From positions 40,691 to 104,690 of the forward strand of contig NZ_JAMCOJ010000011.1 in NCBI RefSeq assembly GCF_023476645.1: a stretch of DNA of 64,000 nt, written 5' to 3'. Position numbers and translations under genes: made by a program. A model generated the notes under the pieces. The model did no database searches. It was given only the letters and a program-made list of their open reading frames with translations, and had not been told where the DNA came from. The stretch's first letter is position 1. Every line of letters begins with the position of its first letter. Of the stretch, positions 53,821-62,581 are shown piece after piece. The DNA comes from Cellulophaga sp. 20_2_10 (GTDB taxonomy: Bacteria; Bacteroidota; Bacteroidia; Flavobacteriales; Flavobacteriaceae).

Positions 53821-53862
53821 AAACCCAACTAACATACCTTGTGTATATAGTTGGGTTTTTTA
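53821..53862. terminator. bidirectional terminator between purD and the DUF6341-like gene
   Basis: Perfect 11-bp stem AAACCCAACTA (53821-53831) / TAGTTGGGTTT (53848-53858), with further ACATAC/GTGTAT pairing inside, flanked by A and T runs. It suits the converging purD and reverse-strand genes. Confidence 0.85.
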
Positions 53863-53896
53863 TATATAAGTTTAGCCGGTACAGCTAAATAAATAT

Positions 53897-54130
53897 TTAA
53901 ATTTTAATAAAAGAATGTGCGGTTACACTCTTATCTTCTTCATTTTTATTAGAATGGTCCTTAAGTTGTAACATCCAATATACCATTGCTACGGCACCAA
54001 TAATCATAAAAATCCAGTTAAGCGTATTTGCTGCCCACCAACTTTCTAGCTCCAATGCACGTAAAGCATCCAAAGGTGCAAAAAGTACATTAACAAATAA
54101 ATCCTCTATTGCTTTAAAAAATGTTTTCAT
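53897..54130 (-). CDS. DUF6341-like small membrane protein
   Basis: 77 residues from ATG 54130 (MKTFFKAIEDLFVNVLF). A longer frame from 54199 overlaps the divergent gene and adds no family sequence. Pattern FAPLDALRALELESWWAANTLNWIFM then a membrane helix (MIIGAVAMVYWMLQL) and EEDKSVTAHSF at the end. This matches what I remember of DUF6341, a flavobacterial family often beside purD and DUF6427. Function unknown. Confidence 0.8.
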   Translation of the reverse strand: MKTFFKAIEDLFVNVLFAPLDALRALELESWWAANTLNWIFMIIGAVAMVYWMLQLKDHSNKNEEDKSVTAHSFIKI

Positions 54131-54171
54131 CTTATATGTATATTTACCCTGCAAAAATATAAAAACTCTAG

Positions 54172-55110
54172 ATGATTTCAAGCTTTTTTGGAAAAACAAA
54201 ACCTATTAATTACATAATTGTACTTACACTCTTGTTTGTATCCTATTGTTTGGTGCGTTTTCTGGGCAAAGACGTTGTATTTACACCCGAGTTACTATTT
54301 TCAAATTTAGGCATATTTTTGGCCCTTTTTGCCACATTTTTTGCTGTTAATTTTATAGTAAAGCGCAATAAAATTACCAAGGCGAACTCTTTTGCGGTCC
54401 TTTTTTATGGTTTGTTATGTATTTTTTTTCCAGAATCTTTGTTAGACTCTAACGCTATTTTATGCAGCTTTTTTCTTGTTTTGGCTACTAGAAAACTGAT
54501 CAGTTTAAAATCTTTAAAAGAAATTAAGTATAAAATCTTTGATGCAGCAATGTGGATAATTGTAGCGAGTCTTTTTTATGATTGGGCTATGTTATATCTA
54601 GTTTGGGTATTTATAGCTGTTTATATTTACGAACCTAAAAACATAAGAAATTGGTTTATTCCTTTTTCTGCCTTTGTTGCTGTTGGTTTGTTAACGGTTG
54701 CTTTTTTATCTGCTGTAGATAAGCTTCAATTTATACAGGAACATTATGTGTTTAATATAGATTTAGAGCCTAGTATGTTTTCGGAGTGGGGTAAGACCTC
54801 TGTGCTGTTAATTTACCTTATCATAGTTATTTTTGTGGGTATTTATAGTAGTGTTAAATTGGGTAAAACAGGAGCCGGGCGTTTAGCTAGTATGCGTTTA
54901 GTTGCTATTTCTTTTACTATTGGCATATTTGTAACCTTGTTTGAGGTGTCTATGAATTCTTTTCCTATTATGGTTACCTTTTTTCCGGCTGCTGTCTTCT
55001 TAACCAACTATGTAGATATTATTCGCAAACCTCGTTTTAAAGAATTTGCCCTGCTTGTGGCTATTCTAGTGCCAATATCTGTATTTGTATTTAAGGTTTT
55101 ACTGAAGTAA
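54172..55110 (+). CDS. DUF6427-like multi-pass membrane protein
   Basis: 312 residues with about nine or ten membrane helices. The start MISSFFGKTKPINYIIV and the motif FPESLLDSNAILCSFFLVLATRKLISL match what I recall of DUF6427, a flavobacterial family. No catalytic residues are apparent. It is divergent from the DUF6341-like gene. Its 5' end lies only 42 bases from that gene's start, so the promoters share this short spacer. Confidence 0.8.
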   Translation: MISSFFGKTKPINYIIVLTLLFVSYCLVRFLGKDVVFTPELLFSNLGIFLALFATFFAVNFIVKRNKITKANSFAVLFYGLLCIFFPESLLDSNAILCSFFLVLATRKLISLKSLKEIKYKIFDAAMWIIVASLFYDWAMLYLVWVFIAVYIYEPKNIRNWFIPFSAFVAVGLLTVAFLSAVDKLQFIQEHYVFNIDLEPSMFSEWGKTSVLLIYLIIVIFVGIYSSVKLGKTGAGRLASMRLVAISFTIGIFVTLFEVSMNSFPIMVTFFPAAVFLTNYVDIIRKPRFKEFALLVAILVPISVFVFKVLLK

Positions 55111-55117
55111 AAATTGG

Positions 55118-55125
55118 TATATTTG
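55118..55125 (+). promoter_or_regulatory. -7 promoter element TATATTTG for the DUF4254 gene
   Basis: Exact TAnnTTTG match, ending 15 bases before ATG 55141. It overlaps the possible upstream TTG start at 55114, which favours the ATG. Confidence 0.55.
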
Positions 55126-55140
55126 TCTAAAATTGACAGC

Positions 55141-55740
55141 ATGTTTAGTGATTTCGCCTTTAAAATATTTAACGAAAGTATAGATAAATACCACATTTTA
55201 GATGATGTGTATCAACCTTTTGAAAACCCATATCCAAAAGATGAGATAGCGCATTTATTGTACAGAAAAAACTGGATAGATACGGTGCAATGGCATTACG
55301 AGGATATTATTAGAGATCCTAATATAGACCCTGCTAGTGCGTTAGTTTTAAAACGTAAAATTGATGCCAGCAATCAAGATCGTACAGATTTAGTAGAATA
55401 TATAGATAGTTATTTCTTGGGTAAATTCCAATCAGTACAAGTAAAAGAAGGTGCTACTATAAACACAGAAAGTCCGGCTTGGGCTATAGATAGGTTGTCT
55501 ATTCTAGCATTAAAAGTGTATCATATGCAAGAAGAAGCAACTAGGACAGATGCTTCTGTAGAGCACAAACAAAAATGTCAAGTTAAATTAGACGTTTTGT
55601 TAGAACAAAAGAAAGACCTTTCTACAGCGGTAGATCAATTACTCGCAGATATTGAAGCTGGAACCAAGTACATGAAAGTTTACAAACAAATGAAAATGTA
55701 TAATGATGACGAGCTAAACCCTGTGCTTCGTGGAAAGTAA
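55141..55740 (+). CDS. DUF4254 domain protein
   Basis: 199 residues from ATG 55141 (MFSDFAFKIFNESIDKYH). Soluble, helical. LLYRKNWIDTVQWHYEDIIRDP, RKIDASNQDRTDLVEYID and SPAWAIDRLSILALKVYHM are the hallmark segments of DUF4254. In Bacteroidota this gene is usually next to a glycosyltransferase-9 gene, as here, and thus probably linked to LPS core synthesis by an unknown route. It overlaps the GT9 gene by 11 bases. Confidence 0.9.
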   Translation: MFSDFAFKIFNESIDKYHILDDVYQPFENPYPKDEIAHLLYRKNWIDTVQWHYEDIIRDPNIDPASALVLKRKIDASNQDRTDLVEYIDSYFLGKFQSVQVKEGATINTESPAWAIDRLSILALKVYHMQEEATRTDASVEHKQKCQVKLDVLLEQKKDLSTAVDQLLADIEAGTKYMKVYKQMKMYNDDELNPVLRGK

Positions 55741-56773
55741 ACCTCAAGAACATATTTTAATAATACGCTTATCTGCTATGGGAGACGTTGCAATGACGGT
55801 CCCTGTGGTTAACGGTTTATTAAAGCAAAATCCAAACTTAAAAGTTACCGTTTTAACAAGGCAGTTTTTTACGCCTATGTTTGCACAATTACCTAATGTA
55901 CACGTTTACGAAGCAGATGTAAAAGGCAAACACAAGGGTGTAGCTGGTCTTTTTAAATTGTATAAAGAACTTAGAGCAATGCAGGTTACAGCTGTGGCCG
56001 ACTTGCATAATGTTTTGCGTTCTAATATTTTAAAACAGTTCTTTAAATTTTCAGGTATTCCTTTTGTACAAATTGATAAAGGCAGAGCCGATAAAAAAGC
56101 ACTTACAGCAAGTAAAAACAAAGTGTTTAAGCAACTAAAAACTACGCAGCAACGTTACATTTCTGTTTTTAGCAAATTAGGATTTCCTATTCAGCTTGAT
56201 GATTCTTGCGCTTTAGCAAAAGAAAAATTATCTGATACCGCGCTTGCATTACTACCAAAAGAACCTAAAAAATGGATAGGTATTGCACCATTTGCAGCTT
56301 TTGAGGGAAAAACGTACCCATTGCCATTAATGGAAAAAGTGGTGTCTCAATTCAATGAGGCCAATACTTATACTATTATTCTTTTTGGTGGAGGAGATAA
56401 AGAAAAAGAAGTTTTAGGAAACTGGGAGCAAACCTATAGCAATTGTGTTTCTGTGGTTAAAAAACTAAGCTTTACAGAAGAACTCTCTTTAATCTCAAAC
56501 TTAGACGTTATGTTAGCTATGGATAGTGGTAACGCGCACCTAAGTGCAATGTTTGCGGTACCTACAATAACACTTTGGGGAGTTACACACCCATTTGCTG
56601 GCTTTTACCCATTTGCGCAGCAAAGCACAAATGCATTGTTAGCAAACAGAGAAAATTACCCACTTATACCAACATCTGTTTACGGTAATAAATTTCCGCC
56701 TGGTTATGAAAAAACTATGGAAACCATACTGGCAGACGATGTTGTGAAAAAGATTTTGGAGGTTGTTGGGTAG
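55730..56773 (+). CDS. glycosyltransferase family 9 (heptosyltransferase-like)
   Basis: 347 residues, starting at GTG 55730 inside the DUF4254 gene; the next Met would cut off the first strand. HILIIRLSAMGDVAMTVPVVNGL is the GT9 N-terminal signature, ADLHNVLRSNILKQFF the acceptor-side motif, WIGIAPFAAFEGKTYPLPLM and MAMDSGNAHLSAMFAVPTITLWGVTHP the donor-side motifs. It likely adds a heptose or related sugar to the lipopolysaccharide core at the inner membrane. Translation is coupled to the DUF4254 gene. Confidence 0.9.
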   Translation: MESKPQEHILIIRLSAMGDVAMTVPVVNGLLKQNPNLKVTVLTRQFFTPMFAQLPNVHVYEADVKGKHKGVAGLFKLYKELRAMQVTAVADLHNVLRSNILKQFFKFSGIPFVQIDKGRADKKALTASKNKVFKQLKTTQQRYISVFSKLGFPIQLDDSCALAKEKLSDTALALLPKEPKKWIGIAPFAAFEGKTYPLPLMEKVVSQFNEANTYTIILFGGGDKEKEVLGNWEQTYSNCVSVVKKLSFTEELSLISNLDVMLAMDSGNAHLSAMFAVPTITLWGVTHPFAGFYPFAQQSTNALLANRENYPLIPTSVYGNKFPPGYEKTMETILADDVVKKILEVVG

Positions 56774-56840
56774 TTATTTGGGATTGTGATATTCATACAT
56801 AGTTTAGTGTAAAATTATTTTAAAGTTTAATTAAAGAAGT

Positions 56841-57644
56841 ATGGATAAAAAATTATTTCCTAATTCAATTATACAATCTCTATTAGTATTTTTAATATTT
56901 TTTGTTATCAACGGCATTATTGTGTCAGTATTAGGTTTATTTACAGACAATTTAGACTTTAAAGTCACCTTAAATTTTATACTAAGCTTTTTATGCACTT
57001 TTCTTGTAATTTATATCGTGAATAAGAAAAGAGGGGTATCAGTAAAATTCTCTTTTCGTGTAAAGAATTATCAATTGTTGTTTCTCTCTTCACTTGTTGT
57101 AGTTACATATGTTCTTGGAATTTCTACCCCTATTTTCAAATCGTTTTTATTACCATTATTTAATGGGGCTGGAGAGGAGTTGACTAATCCTTTTAATAAT
57201 TTACCATTTACTATTTCTACAATTATTTTTGCTCCTGTTTTAGAAGAGATTTTATTTAGAGGCTTATTCTTAAAAGGTTTTTTGTTAAAATATTCAGTTA
57301 AGAAAGCTATTGTTGTGTCTACAATTTTGTTTGCAGTTATACACTTTTTACCTTCTCAGATAATAAATGCATTATTACTAGGCCTATTTTTTGGGTATAT
57401 GTATTACAAAACAAAAAGTATTGGGTATACAATTGTTCTACATTTTTTGGCTAACCTAACTAGCTTTGTTGCTGGATATATTAATTTTAAAAATGCTAAG
57501 TCTGTAATTAGTCCAATTAATGATGTTTATGGAGATTTATCAGTATATATAATAGTAGTTTCAGTTATTATTTTAATTATTTCTTCAATTATGCTAAAAA
57601 ACACCTTAAAAAGCCATAATTCAACCTCTACCGCTTCACAGTAA
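56841..57644 (+). CDS. CPBP family intramembrane glutamic endopeptidase
   Basis: 267 residues, about eight membrane helices. The catalytic motif EExxxR is in APVLEEILFRGLFLKGF. The second motif is in ILFAVIHFLPSQI and the third in IGYTIVLHFLANLTS. This is the Abi/CAAX-protease family. Substrates are mostly unknown in bacteria; members process peptides or act in immunity to bacteriocins. The 3' end overlaps the convergent TetR gene by 17 bases. Confidence 0.9.
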   Translation: MDKKLFPNSIIQSLLVFLIFFVINGIIVSVLGLFTDNLDFKVTLNFILSFLCTFLVIYIVNKKRGVSVKFSFRVKNYQLLFLSSLVVVTYVLGISTPIFKSFLLPLFNGAGEELTNPFNNLPFTISTIIFAPVLEEILFRGLFLKGFLLKYSVKKAIVVSTILFAVIHFLPSQIINALLLGLFFGYMYYKTKSIGYTIVLHFLANLTSFVAGYINFKNAKSVISPINDVYGDLSVYIIVVSVIILIISSIMLKNTLKSHNSTSTASQ

Positions 57645-58236
57645 TAGTTTTAAAATAACTACGCAATTGCTGAATGTATTTGTAGCGTAGTAATTTAGGA
57701 TTGCCTTCTACCATTAATAAGCGCACACCCATATAGGAAGACATTAAAAAGCTAGCCACCGCATCACTATCTACGTGGCGGTCTATATAACCATCTGTTT
57801 TACCCTTTTGCAAGTTGGTAATAAGATTTACTTCCCAGACCTTAAAAATCTCTTTAAGGAGCTTTACAACGGTTTCATTTTTACCGCTAAACTCGGTCAT
57901 AAAATTACTTAACACAAAACCATTGTCTAATTGGTTGTGTTCAGCTGTTTCTAGGGCATTATCAAGACACTTATCTAAAATTACAGCAGGGTTTTCTTGT
58001 CCTTCAAAAGGAGCAATTAACTCGCTATATACTTTCTGAAAAATAATGTTCTGTAGAATACTTATAAAAAATTCTTCCTTAGATTTAAAGTGATAATAAA
58101 ATGCGCCTTTAGATAACGATAGTTCTTTTAACACGTCATCTACGCTAGTATCATAATACCCGTTTTTGTAAAATATAGCTAGGCCAACAGACTGCATTCT
58201 CTGCATTGTTGCCATTCGTTTTAAGTTCTTTTCCAT
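57628..58236 (-). CDS. TetR/AcrR family transcriptional regulator
   Basis: 202 residues. The N-terminal HTH is SVDDVLKELSLSKGAFYYHFKSKEEFF with the usual YxHFxxK end. The C-terminal ligand domain is helical and divergent. It would act as a dimeric repressor. Upstream lies an array of TAGTTT/AAACTA sites, including one within its own apparent promoter, so self-regulation and control of the divergent DUF2064 gene are likely. The ligand is unknown. Confidence 0.92.
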   Translation of the reverse strand: MEKNLKRMATMQRMQSVGLAIFYKNGYYDTSVDDVLKELSLSKGAFYYHFKSKEEFFISILQNIIFQKVYSELIAPFEGQENPAVILDKCLDNALETAEHNQLDNGFVLSNFMTEFSGKNETVVKLLKEIFKVWEVNLITNLQKGKTDGYIDRHVDSDAVASFLMSSYMGVRLLMVEGNPKLLRYKYIQQLRSYFKTITVKR

Positions 58237-58257
58237 TTCGCTACTTTTTTAATTAAA

Positions 58258-58396
58258 TAGACTAGTTAGTTTGTTGCAAGGTTCTCTTTTTTGCATCAAA
58301 ATATATTTATAGGTTGTAAATGGCTGGGGAAACGATAAACTACGTAATATTCAAAATAAAAATATAGTTTATACAACTATATAAACTACCTAGTTT
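58258..58396. promoter_or_regulatory. TetR operator array and divergent promoter region
   Basis: In the 319-base gap between tetR and the DUF2064 gene, the half-site TAGTTT/AAACTA occurs five times: near 58265, 58337, 58365, 58383 and 58391. A perfect 9-bp inverted repeat TAGTTTATA (58365-58373) / TATAAACTA (58380-58388) and a second pair AAACTA-CC-TAGTTT (58383-58396) share a half. The 58265 copy lies between TTG and TATTTAAT on the minus strand, which is a plausible tetR promoter. The rest of the gap holds nothing recognised. Confidence 0.6.
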
Positions 58397-58555
58397 GTTT
58401 TATTATTGTGTAAAAGATGAAATAAATATCAAAATTAGCGGATTTTGCGTTGTAATTATAGTAATTGTCTTACAAAAAGTATCTAATTAAAAATTTCTAT
58501 GCTATTTTTATAAAAGAAATTAAGGTTTCTATTTTTTAACGACCAAGCAACCACA

Positions 58556-59254
58556 ATGAAACTACACCAGAACAAAACTGTTTTACTAGTTTTTTCCCTT
58601 TCAGCTAAATTAGAAGCAGAAAGGAAGCCGTTGTTTGGTGGTGAAAAACGAGAAGTCTCTACACAGTTTTTTGACCTTTTAATTAAGAACACTTTAAAGG
58701 TTGCAAATAAAAGTAATGTAGATGTTGTTTGGTTAGATGAAACGCAGCAACAAGGAAATACTTTTGCAGAGCGTTATACCAACGCTTATAAAAACCTTTA
58801 TGCAGAAGGGTACACCAATGTAATTTCTATTGGTAATGATACGCCAAATTTAACAGCTAAACACATACAACAAGCTGTGGATGTAATGACTACTAAAAAA
58901 GTAGTATTTGGCCCTGCTAAAGATGGTGGTATTTACTTGTTTGGGATACATAAGAGTATTTTTAATGAAGAAACGTTTAAAAATTTACCTTGGTTAACTT
59001 CTAAGTTATCTAAAAAGATAAGTCAATTAGCAACTGCAGAGAGCATTTCTTTTGGTGTATTAGAAACGCTTCAAGATTTAGATACTACAGCATCAGCAAT
59101 AGATTACGCATATGCAAATCCTAATTCGGTTTTAAGTACTTTTATTGTTCTTCATTTAGGTGCAAAATCAATAATTAAAATAAAAACAAGGTACAATCTT
59201 GTTTCTTCGTTTTACGCATCCTCATTTTTACGTAGAGGTCCGCCCAACTCATAA
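58556..59254 (+). CDS. DUF2064 (GT-A-like) protein
   Basis: 232 residues, soluble. NVISIGNDTPNLTAKHIQQAV and KKVVFGPAKDGGIYLFGI are the signature segments of the DUF2064/TIGR04282 family, a GT-A nucleotide-sugar-transferase-like fold. The N-terminal half is divergent. The activity is not established. It lies between the TetR operator array and the SusC gene, in the same orientation as the latter. Confidence 0.8.
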   Translation: MKLHQNKTVLLVFSLSAKLEAERKPLFGGEKREVSTQFFDLLIKNTLKVANKSNVDVVWLDETQQQGNTFAERYTNAYKNLYAEGYTNVISIGNDTPNLTAKHIQQAVDVMTTKKVVFGPAKDGGIYLFGIHKSIFNEETFKNLPWLTSKLSKKISQLATAESISFGVLETLQDLDTTASAIDYAYANPNSVLSTFIVLHLGAKSIIKIKTRYNLVSSFYASSFLRRGPPNS

Positions 59255-59283
59255 ATTAGCAACAGAACACATATTGTAAGTAA

Positions 59284-59311
59284 CTACTAGCAGATTTATA
59301 ACTGGTAGTAG
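59284..59311 (+). promoter_or_regulatory. hairpin upstream of the SusC gene
   Basis: CTACTAGCAG (59284-59293) and CTGGTAGTAG (59302-59311) pair in 9 of 10 positions around an 8-base AT loop. No T run follows, so this is a weak terminator candidate or a structure in the SusC leader. Confidence 0.35.
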
Positions 59312-59351
59312 GCGCTTATAAGTTAATTTATCAACCTTAGTACATTCAATT

Positions 59352-62300
59352 ATGAAAATAGCAATAGTAGCTGTGATGCAGCTATTTGCCTTTATGGTAT
59401 TTGCGCAAACAAATACCTATACGTCTACGGTAGTAGATCAAGATAACGAACCAATACCTTTTGCTACGGTAAAAGAAATAGGCAAAGAAAATTATACAAC
59501 CACAACTATAGATGGCGACTTTACACTACAAACAAGCTCTACTAGCTTTGTGATACAAGTATCATCTATTGGGTTTACAAGCAAAGAAATTACTATTACT
59601 AACGGTAATTTTCCGGCAAGTATTACACTAATGGCTTCTGACGAACAGTTAAACGAAATTGTAGTAACTGCTTTGGGAATAGAGAGAGAAAAACAATCTT
59701 TGGTGTCTGCGGTAACCAGAGTATCATCAGACAAATTAACAGAAGTAACATTAACCAATGTAGTAAACAGTTTAGCTGGGCAAGTAGCCGGAGTGCAAAT
59801 AACAAATGGTTCTTCTGGAGTTGGTTCTTCATCTAGAATTGTAATTCGTGGTGAGAATTCTCTAAGCGGAAGCAATCAGCCCTTATTTGTGGTAGATGGT
59901 GTGCCAATTAGTAACGAGCAAATTACGAGTGACCTAGTAAACAACGGTGCTTTGCAAGAGGTAGATTTTGGAAACGGTGGTTCTGAAATTTCTCCAGATG
60001 ATATTGCATCAATCTCTATATTAAAAGGAGCTGGTTCTGCAGCACTTTACGGTGCTAGAGCTGCAAATGGAGTTGTAGTTATTACTACAAAACGAGGTAA
60101 AAATAAAAAAGGTTTTGGTGTTACAACAAGTAACTCGCTTACTATAGAAACCTTACTTACCTTACCAGATTACCAAAATGTGTACGGTGGTGGTTCTAAC
60201 GGTCAATATTCTTTTCAAAACGGAAAAGGTGCTGGTGTTAATGATGGTGGTTTAAGTAGCTACGGTCCAAGGTTAGATCAGGGTTTATTGGTAAATCAGT
60301 TTAACAGTCCTTCTGTAGATATTAACGGTAATCCTGTGCGTGCAGGTGATGTAATTTCTAGAACAAATGCAGATGGTAGTTATACGCCTATTACTGCAAC
60401 ACCTTGGGAGTCTAACCCTAATAACGTGCGTAATTTTTTTGAAACTGGTATTACCAAGCAAAACAATATAGCCATTAATTCTTCAGGCGAAAACGGAAGC
60501 AGTAGATTATCTTATAGTAATTTAAGAAACGAGGGCATTGTACCAAACACAGATTTAGATCGTGATGGTATTTCGCTTAGCTTAAATCAGAAATTAACAG
60601 AGCAATTAAATGTAAATGCTTTTGTAAACTATATAAATACGCGCAGTGGTAACAGGCCAAACCTTGGTTACGGATACGAGAATCCGTTATATGGTTTTAA
60701 CTGGACAGGCAGGCAGGCAGACGTTTCTGCTTTAAAAAATTACTGGCAAGCTGGTCAAGAAGGTGTGCAGCATTATGATATTAATTACTTGTGGCTTACA
60801 AACCCTTATTTAACGGTTAATGAAAACACCAATAGCTTTAATAAAAATAGAGTTTTAGGTAATGTTGCAGCTGTTTATGATATTACAGATAAATTAAATG
60901 TTGTGGTACGTGCAGGTATAGATACCTATGCAGATAAGCGCGAGTTTAGAAGAGCGGTAAGTACAAACGCAAATCCGCAAGGTTCTTTTAGAGAAGATAA
61001 TATAAATTTTAGAGAGTTAAATACAGATGTTTTATTGTCTTATAAAGATGTTATAAACGATGATTTAAAATACACTGTTGCTGTAGGTGCAAATAGGTTT
61101 GACCAAGAAATTAAATACAGCTATGCAGAAGCCTCACAACTAGCATTGCCAGGAATTTACACCCTAGCAAACTCTAGAACTCCGCTTAAAGGAGATAGCA
61201 GGCTGTTTGAAAAAAGAATTAATAGTGTTTACGGTACTGGTAATTTGTCTTATAAAAATGCATTGTATTTAGACCTTACGTATCGTAACGACTGGAGTAG
61301 CACATTGCCATCTAACAACAATTCATTTGGATATTACTCAGCCGGATTAAGTTTTGTAGCTAGTAGTCTTTTTCAATTACCAGAGCCAATATCGTATTTA
61401 AACTTTAGGTTTAGTGCGGCTAGTGTTGGTAATGATACCAATCCGTATCAAAATACTCAGAATTTCTTATTTAATCAGAATTACGGTTCTAATTTTAGGG
61501 TAACTAACGAGACGGTTTTAAAAAATGCAAATCTAAAACCAGAACGTCTTAATGCTTTTGAAGCGGGTCTAGAAGCTTGGTTTTTTAATGGCAGATTGCA
61601 ATTAGATGCTGCTGGGTACCAAAACACAAGTGTAGATCAAATTATATCTAGACCAATATCAGAATCTAGTGGTTTTGGTAGTTTTAACGTAAATGGTGGT
61701 AAAGTACAAACCACAGGTTTAGAGCTCTTACTTAGCGGAACTGTAATTAAAAATGCCGATTTTCAATGGCAGAGTTCGGTAAACTTCTCTACGTTTAAAA
61801 GTAAGGTTAAAGAGTTGCCAGATGGTGTAGACCAGTTTGTAACGGGTACGGCAAATATATTTTCTGGTGGTGGCGGATCTAACTCTGTTTTTTACATCGC
61901 TAAAAAAGATGGCCGTGTTGGCGATATGTACGGTACTGGTTTTGTTGAGGTAGATGGGCAAATTGTGCACGACTCTAACGGGTTTCCTGTTCAAGATCCT
62001 AACCTGCGTTTGTTAGGGAATTACAATCCAGATTTTACAATGGGTTTCAACAACAAATTTTCATACAAAGGATTAGATTTTACCTTTTTGTTCGATTGGC
62101 GTAAAGGCGGAACAATAGTTTCTAGAACAAAGGCTTTGGGTAGTACATCTGGCGTATTAAAAGAAACATTAGAAGGTAGAGAATCTGGTATTATTGGTTC
62201 TGGCGTTGTAAATACAGGTACTGCAGATAATCCGCAATACACACCAAATACCACAGCAGTTGCCGCACAGGCATACAATAATGCATTTTTTGATCGCGGT

Positions 62301-62570
62301 AACGAGGCTAGTGCACTTTACAGTGCGTCTTACGTAAAGTTAAGACAAGTGAGTGTGTACTATAATTTCCCGGCTAAAATTGTAGATGCTATTGGTTTTA
62401 ATAAAATAAAAATAGGTTTAGTAGGTAGTAATTTATTGTTGTTTACAGAGAATCCACATTTTGACCCAGAACTAAATGGTTTGCAAGAGCAGAGTATTAC
62501 ATACGGAGTAGAAGATTTTTCATATCCGTCTACCAGAAGCTTTGGTGTTAGTTTAAAAACAGAATTTTAA
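59352..62570 (+). CDS. SusC/RagA family TonB-linked outer membrane protein
   Basis: 1072 residues. Signal peptide (residues 1-19, ending FAQ), then a carboxypeptidase-regulatory-like domain (about 22-95, VVDQDNEPIPFATV). The TonB-box region LNEIVVTALGIEREKQSLV follows, and a plug domain with SusC signatures FVVDGVPISN and GSAALYGARAANGVVVITTKRG. The rest is a 22-strand-type barrel ending FGVSLKTEF, with the terminal Phe typical of outer-membrane proteins. It imports a ligand bound by the SusD partner immediately downstream. The substrate is unknown, and no glycoside hydrolase is visible nearby. Confidence 0.96.
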   Translation: MKIAIVAVMQLFAFMVFAQTNTYTSTVVDQDNEPIPFATVKEIGKENYTTTTIDGDFTLQTSSTSFVIQVSSIGFTSKEITITNGNFPASITLMASDEQLNEIVVTALGIEREKQSLVSAVTRVSSDKLTEVTLTNVVNSLAGQVAGVQITNGSSGVGSSSRIVIRGENSLSGSNQPLFVVDGVPISNEQITSDLVNNGALQEVDFGNGGSEISPDDIASISILKGAGSAALYGARAANGVVVITTKRGKNKKGFGVTTSNSLTIETLLTLPDYQNVYGGGSNGQYSFQNGKGAGVNDGGLSSYGPRLDQGLLVNQFNSPSVDINGNPVRAGDVISRTNADGSYTPITATPWESNPNNVRNFFETGITKQNNIAINSSGENGSSRLSYSNLRNEGIVPNTDLDRDGISLSLNQKLTEQLNVNAFVNYINTRSGNRPNLGYGYENPLYGFNWTGRQADVSALKNYWQAGQEGVQHYDINYLWLTNPYLTVNENTNSFNKNRVLGNVAAVYDITDKLNVVVRAGIDTYADKREFRRAVSTNANPQGSFREDNINFRELNTDVLLSYKDVINDDLKYTVAVGANRFDQEIKYSYAEASQLALPGIYTLANSRTPLKGDSRLFEKRINSVYGTGNLSYKNALYLDLTYRNDWSSTLPSNNNSFGYYSAGLSFVASSLFQLPEPISYLNFRFSAASVGNDTNPYQNTQNFLFNQNYGSNFRVTNETVLKNANLKPERLNAFEAGLEAWFFNGRLQLDAAGYQNTSVDQIISRPISESSGFGSFNVNGGKVQTTGLELLLSGTVIKNADFQWQSSVNFSTFKSKVKELPDGVDQFVTGTANIFSGGGGSNSVFYIAKKDGRVGDMYGTGFVEVDGQIVHDSNGFPVQDPNLRLLGNYNPDFTMGFNNKFSYKGLDFTFLFDWRKGGTIVSRTKALGSTSGVLKETLEGRESGIIGSGVVNTGTADNPQYTPNTTAVAAQAYNNAFFDRGNEASALYSASYVKLRQVSVYYNFPAKIVDAIGFNKIKIGLVGSNLLLFTENPHFDPELNGLQEQSITYGVEDFSYPSTRSFGVSLKTEF

Positions 62571-62581
62571 GACGTAAAAAG

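Noticed and set aside
59284-59311. Riboswitch before the SusC gene
   Set aside because: Only a single short hairpin is seen, with no conserved riboswitch core; it is listed only as a hairpin.
59492-59875. 127-codon open frame antisense to the SusC gene
   Set aside because: It lies wholly within a clear coding gene, its protein has the unnatural composition of a reverse-frame shadow, and no promoter or family pattern supports it.
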